Assembly (NCBI GenBank): GCA_013042125.1
Contig: JABDQS010000332.1
Coordinates: forward strand, 1 to 6,680
Source: Eudoraea sp.
GTDB taxonomy: Bacteria > Bacteroidota > Bacteroidia > Flavobacteriales > Flavobacteriaceae
Direction of reading: 5' to 3'
DNA: 6,680 bases
This document shows positions 1 to 6,680 of the stretch, in pieces. Both the position numbers and the translations under genes were made by a program. The first letter of the stretch is position 1, and every line of letters starts with the position of its first letter. The notes beneath the pieces are model-generated. The model was not told the DNA's origin, ran no database searches, and saw nothing but the letters and a program-made list of their open reading frames with translations.

Positions 1-646
1 ATTCTAAGGCATTTATTAGGTTCGGCTCTACACCTACCCCAAGGGTCTCAATATATTTAGGGATCAATGTTTTAGGCCCACAAACCTTAACCTCAGCACC
101 CTGGAGTTTTAAGGCAAATATATTAGACAAGGCTACCCTGGAATGCAATATATCACCAACGATTACTACTTTCTTTCCCGCAACATCACCCAATTTCTCC
201 CGGATTGAATACGAGTCTAATAACGCCTGGGTAGGATGCTCATGAGCCCCATCCCCTGCATTTATAATCGCAGCTTTTACATGTTTTGCAAGAAAGATAC
301 CCGCACCGGGGTTTGGATGCCTCATCACCACCATATCCACTTTCATGGAAAGAATGTTATTGACAGTGTCTATCAGGGTTTCTCCTTTGTTTACCGATGA
401 TTGCGAAGCAGAAAAATTGATGACATCTGCAGATAATCGTTTTTCAGCCAGTTCAAAACTCAACTTTGTACGAGTACTAGCCTCAAAAAATATGTTGGCA
501 ATGGTGATATCCCGTAGGGAAGGAACTTTTTTAATGGGTCTATTGATAACTTCTTTAAACTGATCGGCTGTTTCGAAGATGAGTTGAATATCTTTTTCAT
601 TCAGATATTTAATTCCCAAAAGGTGTTTAACACTTAGTACAGACAT
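1..646 (-). CDS. pyrB: Aspartate carbamoyltransferase catalytic subunit (partial, C-terminus beyond window)
   Basis: PyrB condenses carbamoyl phosphate with L-aspartate to N-carbamoyl-aspartate, the first committed step of de novo pyrimidine synthesis, in the cytoplasm. Reading the minus strand from ATG at 646-644 gives 215 codons without a stop, about 70% of the usual ~305-310 residues; the rest lies left of the window. The carbamoyl-phosphate-binding domain is complete: the signature FEASTRT lies at residues 54-60, the Ser/Lys loop SSVNKGE at 83-89 (S83 and K87 being the likely counterparts of the E. coli active-site loop residues), an Arg-His-Pro at 109-111, and HPTQALLD at 138-145 with the catalytic-site His138 and Gln141. 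The aspartate domain has just begun (GKKVVIVGDILHSRVA, then truncated). The start lies 4 bp after the pyrR stop, so the two genes are probably co-transcribed and translationally coupled. No regulatory chain (pyrI) is visible. Identification is very secure. Confidence 0.96.
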   Translation of the reverse strand, partial: MSVLSVKHLLGIKYLNEKDIQLIFETADQFKEVINRPIKKVPSLRDITIANIFFEASTRTKLSFELAEKRLSADVINFSASQSSVNKGETLIDTVNNILSMKVDMVVMRHPNPGAGIFLAKHVKAAIINAGDGAHEHPTQALLDSYSIREKLGDVAGKKVVIVGDILHSRVALSNIFALKLQGAEVKVCGPKTLIPKYIETLGVGVEPNLINALE

Positions 647-650
647 TCTA

Positions 651-1190
651 TTATTTGTTTACTAAATAAACCACGTCCTTTCCTTCATTTTCTTCCCACA
701 ATACTTTTACCTTTTCCTCATTGATGGCATCTACTTGTCTGCCTCTGTAATTGGGCTGTATTGGCAAATGTCTGCTAAATCTCCTGTCTATAAGGGTTAG
801 CAATTCTATTTCTTGTGGCCTTCCGAATGATTGGATGGCTGTTAAAGCAGCTCTGATACTTCTTCCTGTGTACAATACATCATCTACTAATACAACATTT
901 TTCCCTTCAAGAAGAAAATCGATATTGGTAGTACTAGCCTCCAGAGGCTTTTCACTCCTCCTGAAGTCATCACGAAAAAAAGTAATGTCCAGAAGACCCA
1001 ATTTTATATCCCTGACCTTGTACTCCTCCTGGAGGATCTTTGCCAGGCGATTGGCCAGAAAGCTCCCTCTGGGCTGTATTCCTATTAAAACGGTATTAGT
1101 AAAGTCGAGGTGATTTTCTAAAAGCTGGCAAGCAAGGCGATGTAAAATAATGTGGATTTCTTTTGAGGAAAGAAGTACTTTTTGACTCAT
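651..1190 (-). CDS. pyrR: PyrR: bifunctional pyr operon regulator / uracil phosphoribosyltransferase
   Basis: PyrR-family proteins convert uracil and PRPP to UMP; in Firmicutes they also bind pyr mRNA to attenuate transcription. From ATG at 1190 the protein has 179 residues, the usual family length, and its N-terminus (MSQKVLLSS) lines up with that of Bacillus PyrR. The PRPP-binding signature VVLVDDVLYTGRSIRAA sits at about residues 99-115, the flexible-loop segment LDITFFRDDFRR at 67-78, and the early IGIQPRG loop at 36-42. The reading frame is open upstream to a TTG at 1220 and an ATG at 1208, but the TTG lies inside a promoter-like -7 element at 1225-1218, so the start at 1190 is preferred. 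No Shine-Dalgarno sequence is seen. The gene leads directly into pyrB. Compared with Bacillus PyrR as I remember it, several RNA-contact residues appear replaced, so the enzymatic role is safer than the regulatory one. Confidence 0.94.
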   Translation of the reverse strand: MSQKVLLSSKEIHIILHRLACQLLENHLDFTNTVLIGIQPRGSFLANRLAKILQEEYKVRDIKLGLLDITFFRDDFRRSEKPLEASTTNIDFLLEGKNVVLVDDVLYTGRSIRAALTAIQSFGRPQEIELLTLIDRRFSRHLPIQPNYRGRQVDAINEEKVKVLWEENEGKDVVYLVNK

Positions 1191-1217
1191 GGTTTGCGCT
1201 ACCAACATATTTGAAAG

Positions 1218-1225
1218 CAAAAATA
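1218..1225 (-). promoter_or_regulatory. Putative Bacteroidota-type -7 promoter element for pyrR-pyrB
   Basis: On the minus strand the sequence TATTTTTG at 1225-1218 matches TAnnTTTG exactly. Transcription would begin near 1211, leaving only about 20 nt before the pyrR ATG at 1190. No TTG at the customary -33 distance is present (the nearest, about 12 bp upstream, is too close), so the call rests on the -7 match and its position. It lies downstream of the rpsA terminator, as expected for an independent unit. Confidence 0.45.
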
Positions 1226-1300
1226 GGGATTTCTGCCCAATTAAAATGTTCCACGATAAATATCCTCCAATCTATTCAGATATCCCACATCGAAGATCAT

Positions 1301-1330
1301 AAAAAAAGCCCCGACCAATTTGGCCGGGGC
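1301..1330 (-). terminator. Intrinsic terminator of rpsA
   Basis: Positions 1308-1330 form a GC-rich hairpin: GCCCCG at 1308-1313 pairs with CGGGGC at 1325-1330, and the stem continues as CCA/TGG after one A-C mismatch, closing on a short AT loop. Read on the minus strand the stem is followed at once by seven T (A tract 1301-1307), about 31 nt after the rpsA stop codon. The U-tract lies only on the minus-strand side, so it serves rpsA and separates it from pyrR-pyrB. Confidence 0.93.
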
Positions 1331-1361
1331 TTCATTATAAATTTCTAAACATCACGAAAGC

Positions 1362-3197
1362 TTACTTCTTTTTGCCTGCTTCCATTTTGTCTTTTAACGC
1401 TTGTAGTTGCTCATTGGCGTCTCCCAGTGTTGGTTTAGACTCCTCAGCTGCAGCAGCAGATCTTTTCTTAGCCGCTTTTATGTTGCGTTTCTCTTCTTCT
1501 CTGAAAATTGCGGTATGGCTAGCTACCACTCTTTTGAATTCCTTGTTGAACTCAATGATCTTGAAAAGGGCTTCTTCTCCCTTAGCTAACTTCTTGCCAT
1601 CTTCTTTTTCCATATGTCGCTGAGGAACAAAGGCTGTAATGTCCTTGTTGAAGTCGATAACCGCTCCTTTGTCCACGATCTCGGTAATAGAAGCTTTGTG
1701 TTCAGTTCCAAGGGCAAATTCCTTTTCGTACTTATCCCATGGGTTCTCTGTTGTTTGCTTGTGGCCTAAACTCAATTTGCGACCTTCCACATCCAATTCC
1801 AATACCTCTACTTCGAGAGTGTCGCCAACGGCTACAAACTCTGATGGGTGCTTGATCTTCTTGGTCCAGGAAAGATCTGAAATATAGATCAAACCATCAA
1901 TTCCTTCTTCCAGCTCAACAAAAACCCCAAAGTTGGTGAAGTTCCTTACGATACCTTTATGCTTAGAACCTACAGGATATTTAGAGGTAATGTCTGTCCA
2001 TGGATCTGGTGTAAGTTGTTTGATACCCAGAGACATTTTTCTATCCTCGCGATCCAGCGTAAGTACAACAGCTTCTAATTCATCCCCAACTTTCACAAAA
2101 TCTTGTGCAGATCTCAAATGAGTAGACCATGACATTTCTGAAACGTGGATCAATCCCTCAACTCCTTCAGCAACTTCTAAGAAAGCCCCGTAATCTGCAA
2201 TAACTACGACCTTCCCTTTAACTTTATCACCAACCTTGAACTCATCGCCTAAGGCTTCCCAAGGATGTTTCTCCAGTTGTTTAAGACCTAATTGGATCCT
2301 CGATTTATTATCATCGAAATCGAGAATTACTACATTGAGTTTTTCATCAAGCTCTACTACCTCATTAGGATGGTTGATCCTACTCCAGGATAGATCTGTG
2401 ATATGGATCAGTCCATCTACACCTCCAAGATCAATAAAGACTCCGTAAGAGGTGATGTTTTTTACTACACCTTCCAGTACTTGTCCTTTTTCTAACTGGC
2501 TGATGATCTCTTTTTTCTGTTCTTCAATATCTGCCTCGATCAGTGCTTTATGAGAAACTACCACGTTCTTGAATTCGTGGTTTATCTTAACCACTTTGAA
2601 CTCCATGGTCTTCCCAACATACTGGTCATAATCGCGAATTGGTTTCACATCTATCTGAGATCCGGGAAGGAAGGCTTCAATACCAAATATATCAACGATC
2701 ATACCTCCCTTGGTTCTGCATTTTACAAAACCAGTGACCACTTCCTCCTTGTCATGAGCAGCATTTACTCTGTCCCATGCCTGTATGGTACGGGCCTTTC
2801 TATGAGAAAGGACCAATTGACCACTTTTATCCTCGCGGATATCGATCAATACCTCCACTTTGTCCCCAACTTTTAGTCCGGGATTGTAGCGAAATTCATT
2901 CAGGGAAATAACCCCTTCAGATTTAGCGTTGATGTCTATGATCGCCTCGCGATCGGTGATGTGGGTTACAGTTCCCTGAACTACTTCCTCATCTGCCGTA
3001 TCTACGAAGTTTTCGGCTACTAATTTTTCGAATTCCTCTAATTTGGATTCGTCTACACGCTCAATGCCTTCTTCATACTTGTCCCAATCAAAATTTTTCA
3101 AGAATTCCTTTGGATCTTGTTTGGGAGCCTCTACTTTCTGTTCCTGGGCTACCTCAGCTACCTGAGGTTCTTCTGTTGTTGTTTTCTTTTCAGCCAT
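1362..3197 (-). CDS. rpsA: 30S ribosomal protein S1
   Basis: Ribosomal protein S1 binds mRNA on the small subunit and helps load and unfold messages during initiation. The 611-residue product has six S1 (OB-fold) repeats at roughly 72-133, 152-218, 239-307, 324-394, 411-481 and 498-562. Repeats 3-5 are the most canonical, with the YGVFIDL/GLIHITDLSW, YGAFLEV/GLIHVSEMSW and FGVFVEL/GLIYISDLSW patterns, whereas 1, 2 and 6 are divergent, as in other S1 proteins. An acidic, glutamate- and glutamine-rich N-terminal extension (about 1-70) carries a DWDKYEEG motif at 37-44, echoed by PWDKYEKEF at 486-494 between repeats 5 and 6. The C-terminus (566-611) is charged, rich in Lys and Ala. The start is fixed by ATG at 3197; no Shine-Dalgarno sequence precedes it. 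The gene has its own promoter, a ~110-nt leader and a strong terminator. Length exceeds the 557 residues of E. coli S1, largely because of the N-terminal extension. Identity is certain. Confidence 0.98.
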   Translation of the reverse strand: MAEKKTTTEEPQVAEVAQEQKVEAPKQDPKEFLKNFDWDKYEEGIERVDESKLEEFEKLVAENFVDTADEEVVQGTVTHITDREAIIDINAKSEGVISLNEFRYNPGLKVGDKVEVLIDIREDKSGQLVLSHRKARTIQAWDRVNAAHDKEEVVTGFVKCRTKGGMIVDIFGIEAFLPGSQIDVKPIRDYDQYVGKTMEFKVVKINHEFKNVVVSHKALIEADIEEQKKEIISQLEKGQVLEGVVKNITSYGVFIDLGGVDGLIHITDLSWSRINHPNEVVELDEKLNVVILDFDDNKSRIQLGLKQLEKHPWEALGDEFKVGDKVKGKVVVIADYGAFLEVAEGVEGLIHVSEMSWSTHLRSAQDFVKVGDELEAVVLTLDREDRKMSLGIKQLTPDPWTDITSKYPVGSKHKGIVRNFTNFGVFVELEEGIDGLIYISDLSWTKKIKHPSEFVAVGDTLEVEVLELDVEGRKLSLGHKQTTENPWDKYEKEFALGTEHKASITEIVDKGAVIDFNKDITAFVPQRHMEKEDGKKLAKGEEALFKIIEFNKEFKRVVASHTAIFREEEKRNIKAAKKRSAAAAEESKPTLGDANEQLQALKDKMEAGKKK

Positions 3198-3220
3198 TTG
3201 CTGATATTACTTTGTATTCC

Positions 3221-3250
3221 ATAAACCTCTAAGAGCAAGGCAACGTTTAT
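3221..3250 (-). promoter_or_regulatory. rpsA: Possible hairpin in the rpsA mRNA leader
   Basis: In the minus-strand transcript, AUAAA (3250-3246) can pair with UUUAU (3225-3221), and CCU (3240-3238) with AGG (3228-3226), giving about eight pairs interrupted by a five-nucleotide bulge, located ~24-53 nt before the start codon. Upstream of it, about 3255-3290, the leader is purine- and A-rich and looks unstructured, the sort of RNA S1 binds. This could be an autoregulatory leader, but the pairing is AU-rich and short, and chance is not excluded. Confidence 0.25.
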
Positions 3251-3313
3251 AGAAGTTGTTTATCTTTTTTTATCATTTCCCTTTTTCTCTTAAATACTTG
3301 CCAAAAAGGTGTG

Positions 3314-3344
3314 CAAAAGTACAATTAAATTCTTGTTTTAACAA
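3314..3344 (-). promoter_or_regulatory. rpsA: Putative Bacteroidota-type promoter for rpsA
   Basis: On the minus strand TACTTTTG at 3321-3314 matches the -7 consensus TAnnTTTG exactly, and a TTG (as GTTG) lies at 3344-3342, 20 bp upstream, within the spacing reported for Flavobacterium and Bacteroides promoters. Initiation near 3306 would give a leader of about 110 nt. Both elements and their spacing agree, so this is the best supported promoter in the window. Confidence 0.6.
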
Positions 3345-3414
3345 CCTAAAAACCTGGCGCCTCTTAAAATATTAACAAATTATAGCTCGGCCCAATAAAT
3401 AATGGCATATTTTG

Positions 3415-3422
3415 TATCTTTG
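3415..3422 (+). promoter_or_regulatory. Putative Bacteroidota-type -7 promoter element for the LysM gene
   Basis: TATCTTTG at 3415-3422, followed by CA, matches TAnnTTTG exactly and lies 32 bp before the ATG at 3455. Transcription would begin around 3428, giving a leader of about 25 nt that is very A/T-rich and has no Shine-Dalgarno sequence. No good TTG at -33 is seen. It diverges from the rpsA promoter about 70-95 bp away. Confidence 0.55.
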
Positions 3423-3454
3423 CAGCCTTATTATAAACCATTTAATAAATAAAT

Positions 3455-3835
3455 ATGAGTGCTAAAGACAAATACAAGGGTGTATTATCTCTGGGAGAGA
3501 AATTAGGAATAAAAGACGGTAAGGTCAGTGAGGAAAATGGCGTGTTAAAAATTAAAGGAGAGGCCAAAACCGCTTATGAGAAAAACCTTTTATGGGATAA
3601 AATAAAAGAAATTGGTGGGCAACAACCTACGGATATCAAAGCCAACATTACAGTAGCAGATAATAGTGTATATCACAGACATACGGTACAGAGTGGAGAA
3701 TCGCTCAGCAAAATTGCCAAGCATTATTATGGAGATCCCATGAAATACAAGCAAATTTTCTCTGCCAATACAAATATTCTTAAGAATCCTGATATGATCC
3801 ATCCGGATCAGGTATTGGTGATTCCTAATTTATAA
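3455..3835 (+). CDS. Small cytoplasmic BON-like/LysM protein, Kbp (YgaU)-like
   Basis: A 126-residue protein with two parts. Residues about 17-68 resemble a BON domain (GVLKIKGEAKTAYEKNLL, then a DIKANITV strand), and residues about 75-125 are a clear LysM domain (HTVQSGESLSKIAKHYYGD at 76-94, NPDMIHPDQVLVIP at 111-124). There is no signal peptide, lipobox or membrane segment, so it should stay in the cytoplasm although LysM usually binds peptidoglycan. This architecture matches E. coli Kbp (YgaU, 149 residues), a cytoplasmic potassium-binding protein; the present protein is shorter at the N-terminus. A K+-related role is inference from that resemblance; annotation pipelines would probably call it 'peptidoglycan-binding protein LysM'. 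It is monocistronic, divergent from rpsA and convergent with cmk, with its own -7 element and a strong terminator. The coding assignment is secure; the function is not. Confidence 0.9.
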   Translation: MSAKDKYKGVLSLGEKLGIKDGKVSEENGVLKIKGEAKTAYEKNLLWDKIKEIGGQQPTDIKANITVADNSVYHRHTVQSGESLSKIAKHYYGDPMKYKQIFSANTNILKNPDMIHPDQVLVIPNL

Positions 3836-3850
3836 AAAGGATACAAATTG

Positions 3851-3877
3851 AAAGGCGCTGTAAAGGCGCCTTTTTTT
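3851..3877 (+). terminator. Intrinsic terminator of the LysM gene
   Basis: AAAGGCGC at 3851-3858 pairs perfectly with GCGCCTTT at 3866-3873 around a 7-nt loop, and the stem runs into seven T at 3871-3877. It begins 15 nt after the LysM stop codon. The T tract overlaps the cmk stop codon (3876-3878) on the other strand. In the minus direction only three T follow the stem, so any effect on cmk transcripts would be weaker. Confidence 0.93.
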
Positions 3878-4568
3878 ATGGGGTATTGATCCTATCCTGT
3901 GCCAATGACAAGGCCTTTTGAAATTGCTCCTCAGGACTCAGATAACTGTTGTCTAATACAACAGCGTCATCTGCTTTTTTCAAAGGTGAGACTTCCCTGT
4001 TAGAATCCAGATAATCTCTTTGTTGTACATTTTCTAGCACTTCTTCATAACTTATATCCGCACCTCTATCCAGCAATTCTTTGTAGCGCCTTGTGGCCCT
4101 GATCTCCATGGACGCGGTCATAAATATCTTTAATTGGGCATCAGGAAATACAACGGTTCCGATATCCCGGCCGTCCATTACCAATCCCTTTTTTGCACCC
4201 ATTTCCTTCTGAAGTTTTACCAATTTATGCCGTACTTCCTTAATCACCGATACCTGGCTCACAAAACTGGAGACTTGGAGTGTTCGTATCTTATTTTCAA
4301 CATTCACCTCATTCAGATAAATCTCTGAATACCCCAATGATGTATTGTATCTAAACTCCAGATGTATCGATGGCAGGTCAGAGATCAGAAGATCTAACTT
4401 ATCAATATCTTGCCCTATATACCCCTTTTGAATGGCATAAAGCGTTATAGCCCGGTACATGGCTCCTGTATCCACATAAATGTAACCAAGTGCCTTTGCC
4501 AATTGCTTTGCCATGGTGCTCTTGCCTGTAGAAGAGTGGCCGTCTATAGCAATGGTTATTTTTTTCAT
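3876..4568 (-). CDS. cmk: (d)CMP kinase (cytidylate kinase)
   Basis: Cmk transfers phosphate from ATP to CMP or dCMP in the cytoplasm, recycling nucleotides from RNA turnover and supplying CDP/dCDP. The 230-residue product matches the bacterial family length (E. coli 227). The N-terminal P-loop GHSSTGKST is at residues 10-18, the nucleotide-binding DTGAMYR at 33-39, the CMP-binding-domain segment around IRTLQVSSFVSQVS at 94-107, the signature DGRDIGTVVFPDA at 132-144, and the lid and C-terminal motifs RDYLDSNREVSPL at 184-196 and ADDAVVLD at 199-206. The start is ATG at 4568, with a weak AGGG a few bases upstream. It follows lon by 83 bp on the same strand; that gap has no clear terminator and no TAnnTTTG element, so cmk may be read from the lon transcript. 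The stop codon lies within the T tract of the convergent LysM terminator. Identity is very secure. Confidence 0.97.
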   Translation of the reverse strand: MKKITIAIDGHSSTGKSTMAKQLAKALGYIYVDTGAMYRAITLYAIQKGYIGQDIDKLDLLISDLPSIHLEFRYNTSLGYSEIYLNEVNVENKIRTLQVSSFVSQVSVIKEVRHKLVKLQKEMGAKKGLVMDGRDIGTVVFPDAQLKIFMTASMEIRATRRYKELLDRGADISYEEVLENVQQRDYLDSNREVSPLKKADDAVVLDNSYLSPEEQFQKALSLAQDRINTP

Positions 4569-4651
4569 GCCCTAAAATTACGGAGAATAGTGGTATTGCT
4601 TTGTTCTACTAACCTCTTTTCAATATTTAATGAAATATCTGCTTAGATGTA

Positions 4652-6680
4652 TCATAGTTTTTTAGCATTTTTTACCTTTTGATCGGTAATGGCCAGGTCT
4701 ATGACCTCACTCATATCTGTTACGTAATGAAAAGTTAGTCCTTTTAAATACTCCTCTTTGATCTCCAGAATATCCTTCCTGTTATCCTCACAGAGAATAA
4801 TGTCTTTGATACGGGCTCTCTTGGCCGCCAGTATCTTCTCCTTTATACCTCCAACCGGCAACACCTTTCCTCTTAAGGTGATCTCTCCTGTCATCGCCGT
4901 ACTCTTTCTGACCTTTTTCTGTGTAAACAACGAAACCAGAGAGGTGAGCATTGTGATCCCTGCACTTGGTCCGTCTTTAGGGGTTGCCCCTTCAGGAACG
5001 TGAATATGGACATTGTAACGGTTAAACACCTGAGAATCAATACCGAATGAGTCTGCGTTCGACTTAATATACTCCATGGCAATCGTAGCCGATTCTTTCA
5101 TCACCTTACCCAGGTTACCGGTGATATTGAGTTGGCCTTTCCCCTTAGATAAGATAGATTCAATAAATAGAATATCGCCTCCAACACTTGTCCAGGCCAG
5201 TCCGGTCACAACTCCTGCAACCTCATTATTCTCATATTTGTCTCTCTCCAGACGTGGTGGTCCAAGGACTTTTTCTACGATCTGATTGCTTACTTTTTTT
5301 TCATAAGCCTCCTCGATGGCAATAGATTTAGCAGCATACCTTACCATCTTCGCAATTTGTTTCTCAAGACCACGCACTCCTGATTCTCTGGTATAGCCTT
5401 CAACGATCTTTTCCAACTGCCTTTTTCCTATTCTCAGATCTTTAGAGGTTAACCCGTGTTCTTTAAGTTGTTTCGGCAGCAGATGTCTTTTGGCAATTTC
5501 CACTTTCTCTTCTATGGTATAGCCCGTTACATTAATGATCTCCATTCTATCGCGCAGTGCAGGTTGTATTGAAGAGAGATTATTGGCGGTGGCTATGAAC
5601 ATCACTTTAGACAGATCATATCCCATTTCAAGAAAGTTGTCATGAAATTCATTGTTTTGTTCCGGATCCAGTACTTCAAGCATCGCAGAGGAGGGATCGC
5701 CCTGATAACTGCTAGACAGTTTATCTATCTCATCCAAGATAAAAACCGGGTTAGATGTACCTGCTTTTCTGATACTTTGAATGATCCTTCCGGGCATTGC
5801 CCCGATGTACGTTTTCCTGTGACCACGTATCTCCGCTTCATCTCTAAGTCCACCTAGGGACATCCTTACATATTTCCTCCCTAAGGCTTCTGCAACGGAT
5901 TTTCCCAATGAGGTCTTACCAACGCCCGGGGGTCCGTAAAGGCAAAGGATAGGCGATTTCATATCGTTCCTTAATTTTAGGACTGCCAGGTATTCTATGA
6001 TTCTGCGTTTCACGTCTTCCAGGCCATAATGATCTCTATCCAGGATTTTTTGAGCTCTTTTCAGATCAAATTTATCCTTGGAAAACTCTTCCCATGGTAA
6101 CTCCAGGAACAGATCAAGATAGTTTCGCTGAATGCTGTACTCCGCTACCTGCGGATTCATACGCTTCATTTTGGCCAACTCTTTCTCAAAATGCAGCCGT
6201 ACCTTGTCATTCCACTTCTTCTTCTTGGCAAGTATCTGCATCTCCTCTATTTCCTCATCATAAGACACGCCCCCAAGTTCTTCCTGAATGGTCTTCATTT
6301 GCTGGTGCAAAAAGTACTCTCTTTGCTGCTGATCCAGATCCGATCTTACTTTGGACTGAATATCCTTTTGAAGGGCCAGTTTCTGAAGTTCCACGTTCAT
6401 ATGCTTCAAGGTCGCCAGTGCGCGATCTTTAAGATTACTGATCTCGAGCAGTGTTTGTTTCTCCTTTACATTTAAATTGAGGTTGGAGGAGACAAAATTT
6501 ATCAGGAAGGAATTGCTCTGGATGTTCTTGATAGCAAAAGAAGCTTCACTTGGAATATTGGGATTATCACGAATGATCTGTAGCGCTATTTCTTTTATAG
6601 AATCTATAATCGCAAGAAATCCCTCTCCCTTCTGATCTACCTCTTCTTCCTTCACTTCCCTGATGGTAGCTGTCATATAG
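4652..6680 (-). CDS. lon: ATP-dependent protease Lon (La), partial: N-terminus beyond window
   Basis: Lon is a homo-hexameric cytoplasmic AAA+ serine protease that unfolds and degrades damaged and short-lived regulatory proteins. The frame is open to the right edge: the codon before the first Met in the window (6676) is Tyr, and YMTATIRE matches an internal strand of the Lon N-terminal domain, so this Met is not the start. Probably 110-150 residues are missing. Numbering from that Met: rest of the N-terminal domain to ~110, the coiled-coil linker including [17 protein letters not shown] at 119-135, Walker A GPPGVGKT at 248-255, Walker [10 protein letters not shown] at 311-319, an arginine-finger region around 375-377, and the C-terminal protease domain with catalytic Ser571 in DGPSAG and Lys614 in GGIKEK, 43 residues apart as in E. 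coli Lon (S679/K722). It ends in TGA after a lysine-rich tail. All catalytic residues are intact. cmk lies 83 bp downstream and may share its transcript. Confidence 0.98.
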   Translation of the reverse strand, partial: YMTATIREVKEEEVDQKGEGFLAIIDSIKEIALQIIRDNPNIPSEASFAIKNIQSNSFLINFVSSNLNLNVKEKQTLLEISNLKDRALATLKHMNVELQKLALQKDIQSKVRSDLDQQQREYFLHQQMKTIQEELGGVSYDEEIEEMQILAKKKKWNDKVRLHFEKELAKMKRMNPQVAEYSIQRNYLDLFLELPWEEFSKDKFDLKRAQKILDRDHYGLEDVKRRIIEYLAVLKLRNDMKSPILCLYGPPGVGKTSLGKSVAEALGRKYVRMSLGGLRDEAEIRGHRKTYIGAMPGRIIQSIRKAGTSNPVFILDEIDKLSSSYQGDPSSAMLEVLDPEQNNEFHDNFLEMGYDLSKVMFIATANNLSSIQPALRDRMEIINVTGYTIEEKVEIAKRHLLPKQLKEHGLTSKDLRIGKRQLEKIVEGYTRESGVRGLEKQIAKMVRYAAKSIAIEEAYEKKVSNQIVEKVLGPPRLERDKYENNEVAGVVTGLAWTSVGGDILFIESILSKGKGQLNITGNLGKVMKESATIAMEYIKSNADSFGIDSQVFNRYNVHIHVPEGATPKDGPSAGITMLTSLVSLFTQKKVRKSTAMTGEITLRGKVLPVGGIKEKILAAKRARIKDIILCEDNRKDILEIKEEYLKGLTFHYVTDMSEVIDLAITDQKVKNAKKL

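Noticed and set aside
1191..1220. Extended PyrR N-terminus from TTG at 1220 or ATG at 1208
   Set aside because: The TTG lies inside the TAnnTTTG element, the ATG at 1208 would have almost no leader, and family length and N-terminal alignment favour 1190.
1163..1348. Plus-strand open frame of 61 codons across the pyrR 5' end and the rpsA terminator
   Set aside because: It is antisense to pyrR, covers the promoter and terminator region, and its translation resembles no protein family; a chance frame.
2550..2876. Plus-strand open frame of 108 codons opposite rpsA
   Set aside because: Antisense shadow of rpsA; the S1 repeats on the minus strand explain the sequence.
2236..3000. Internal repeats in rpsA as possible DNA repeats
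   Set aside because: The similarity is at protein level between S1 domains; I saw no long direct nucleotide repeats suggesting recent duplication.
4623..4638. Small AT-only palindrome ATATTT/AAATAT downstream of lon
   Set aside because: Six AT pairs with no U tract are too weak to call a terminator, and such palindromes are common in AT-rich gaps.
6094..6475. Two overlapping plus-strand open frames (112 and 94 codons) opposite lon
   Set aside because: Both lie within the lon coding region, whose minus-strand translation is a well-conserved Lon; the plus-strand products have no recognisable domain.

Overview
This is a chromosomal housekeeping segment that most likely comes from a member of the Bacteroidota, probably a Flavobacteriaceae relative; the genus cannot be fixed from the sequence. 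Four things point there: the protein families and their sequence style (a 611-residue ribosomal protein S1 with an acidic N-terminal extension, a PyrR of flavobacterial type, a long Lon), moderately AT-rich DNA with A/T-rich intergenic gaps, exact matches to the Bacteroidota -7 promoter element TAnnTTTG upstream of three transcription units, and no clear Shine-Dalgarno sequence before the visible start codons.

Layout, left to right: the first ~215 codons of pyrB (aspartate carbamoyltransferase, minus strand, running off the left edge); pyrR (minus), 4 bp upstream of pyrB, forming a small pyrimidine operon; a strong intrinsic terminator for the next unit; rpsA (ribosomal protein S1, minus) with a promoter and a ~110-nt leader; a divergent small gene for a cytoplasmic Kbp/YgaU-like BON-LysM protein (plus), ending in a strong intrinsic terminator; cmk (cytidylate kinase, minus), convergent with the LysM gene; and most of lon (ATP-dependent protease La, minus), whose N-terminus is cut by the right edge. 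There is no gene-free stretch longer than about 260 bp.

Functionally, pyrR, pyrB and cmk concern pyrimidine nucleotides (uracil salvage or regulation, de novo synthesis, CMP/dCMP phosphorylation). rpsA serves translation and lon protein quality control. The cmk to rpsA order known from many bacteria is kept here, but the pair is separated by the oppositely oriented LysM gene and by separate transcription signals.

I found no new defence, mobile or biosynthetic system, no RNA genes, CRISPR array or insertion sequence. The points most worth checking are the rpsA leader, the very short pyrR leader combined with apparent loss of RNA-binding residues in PyrR, and the Kbp-like gene between rpsA and cmk.
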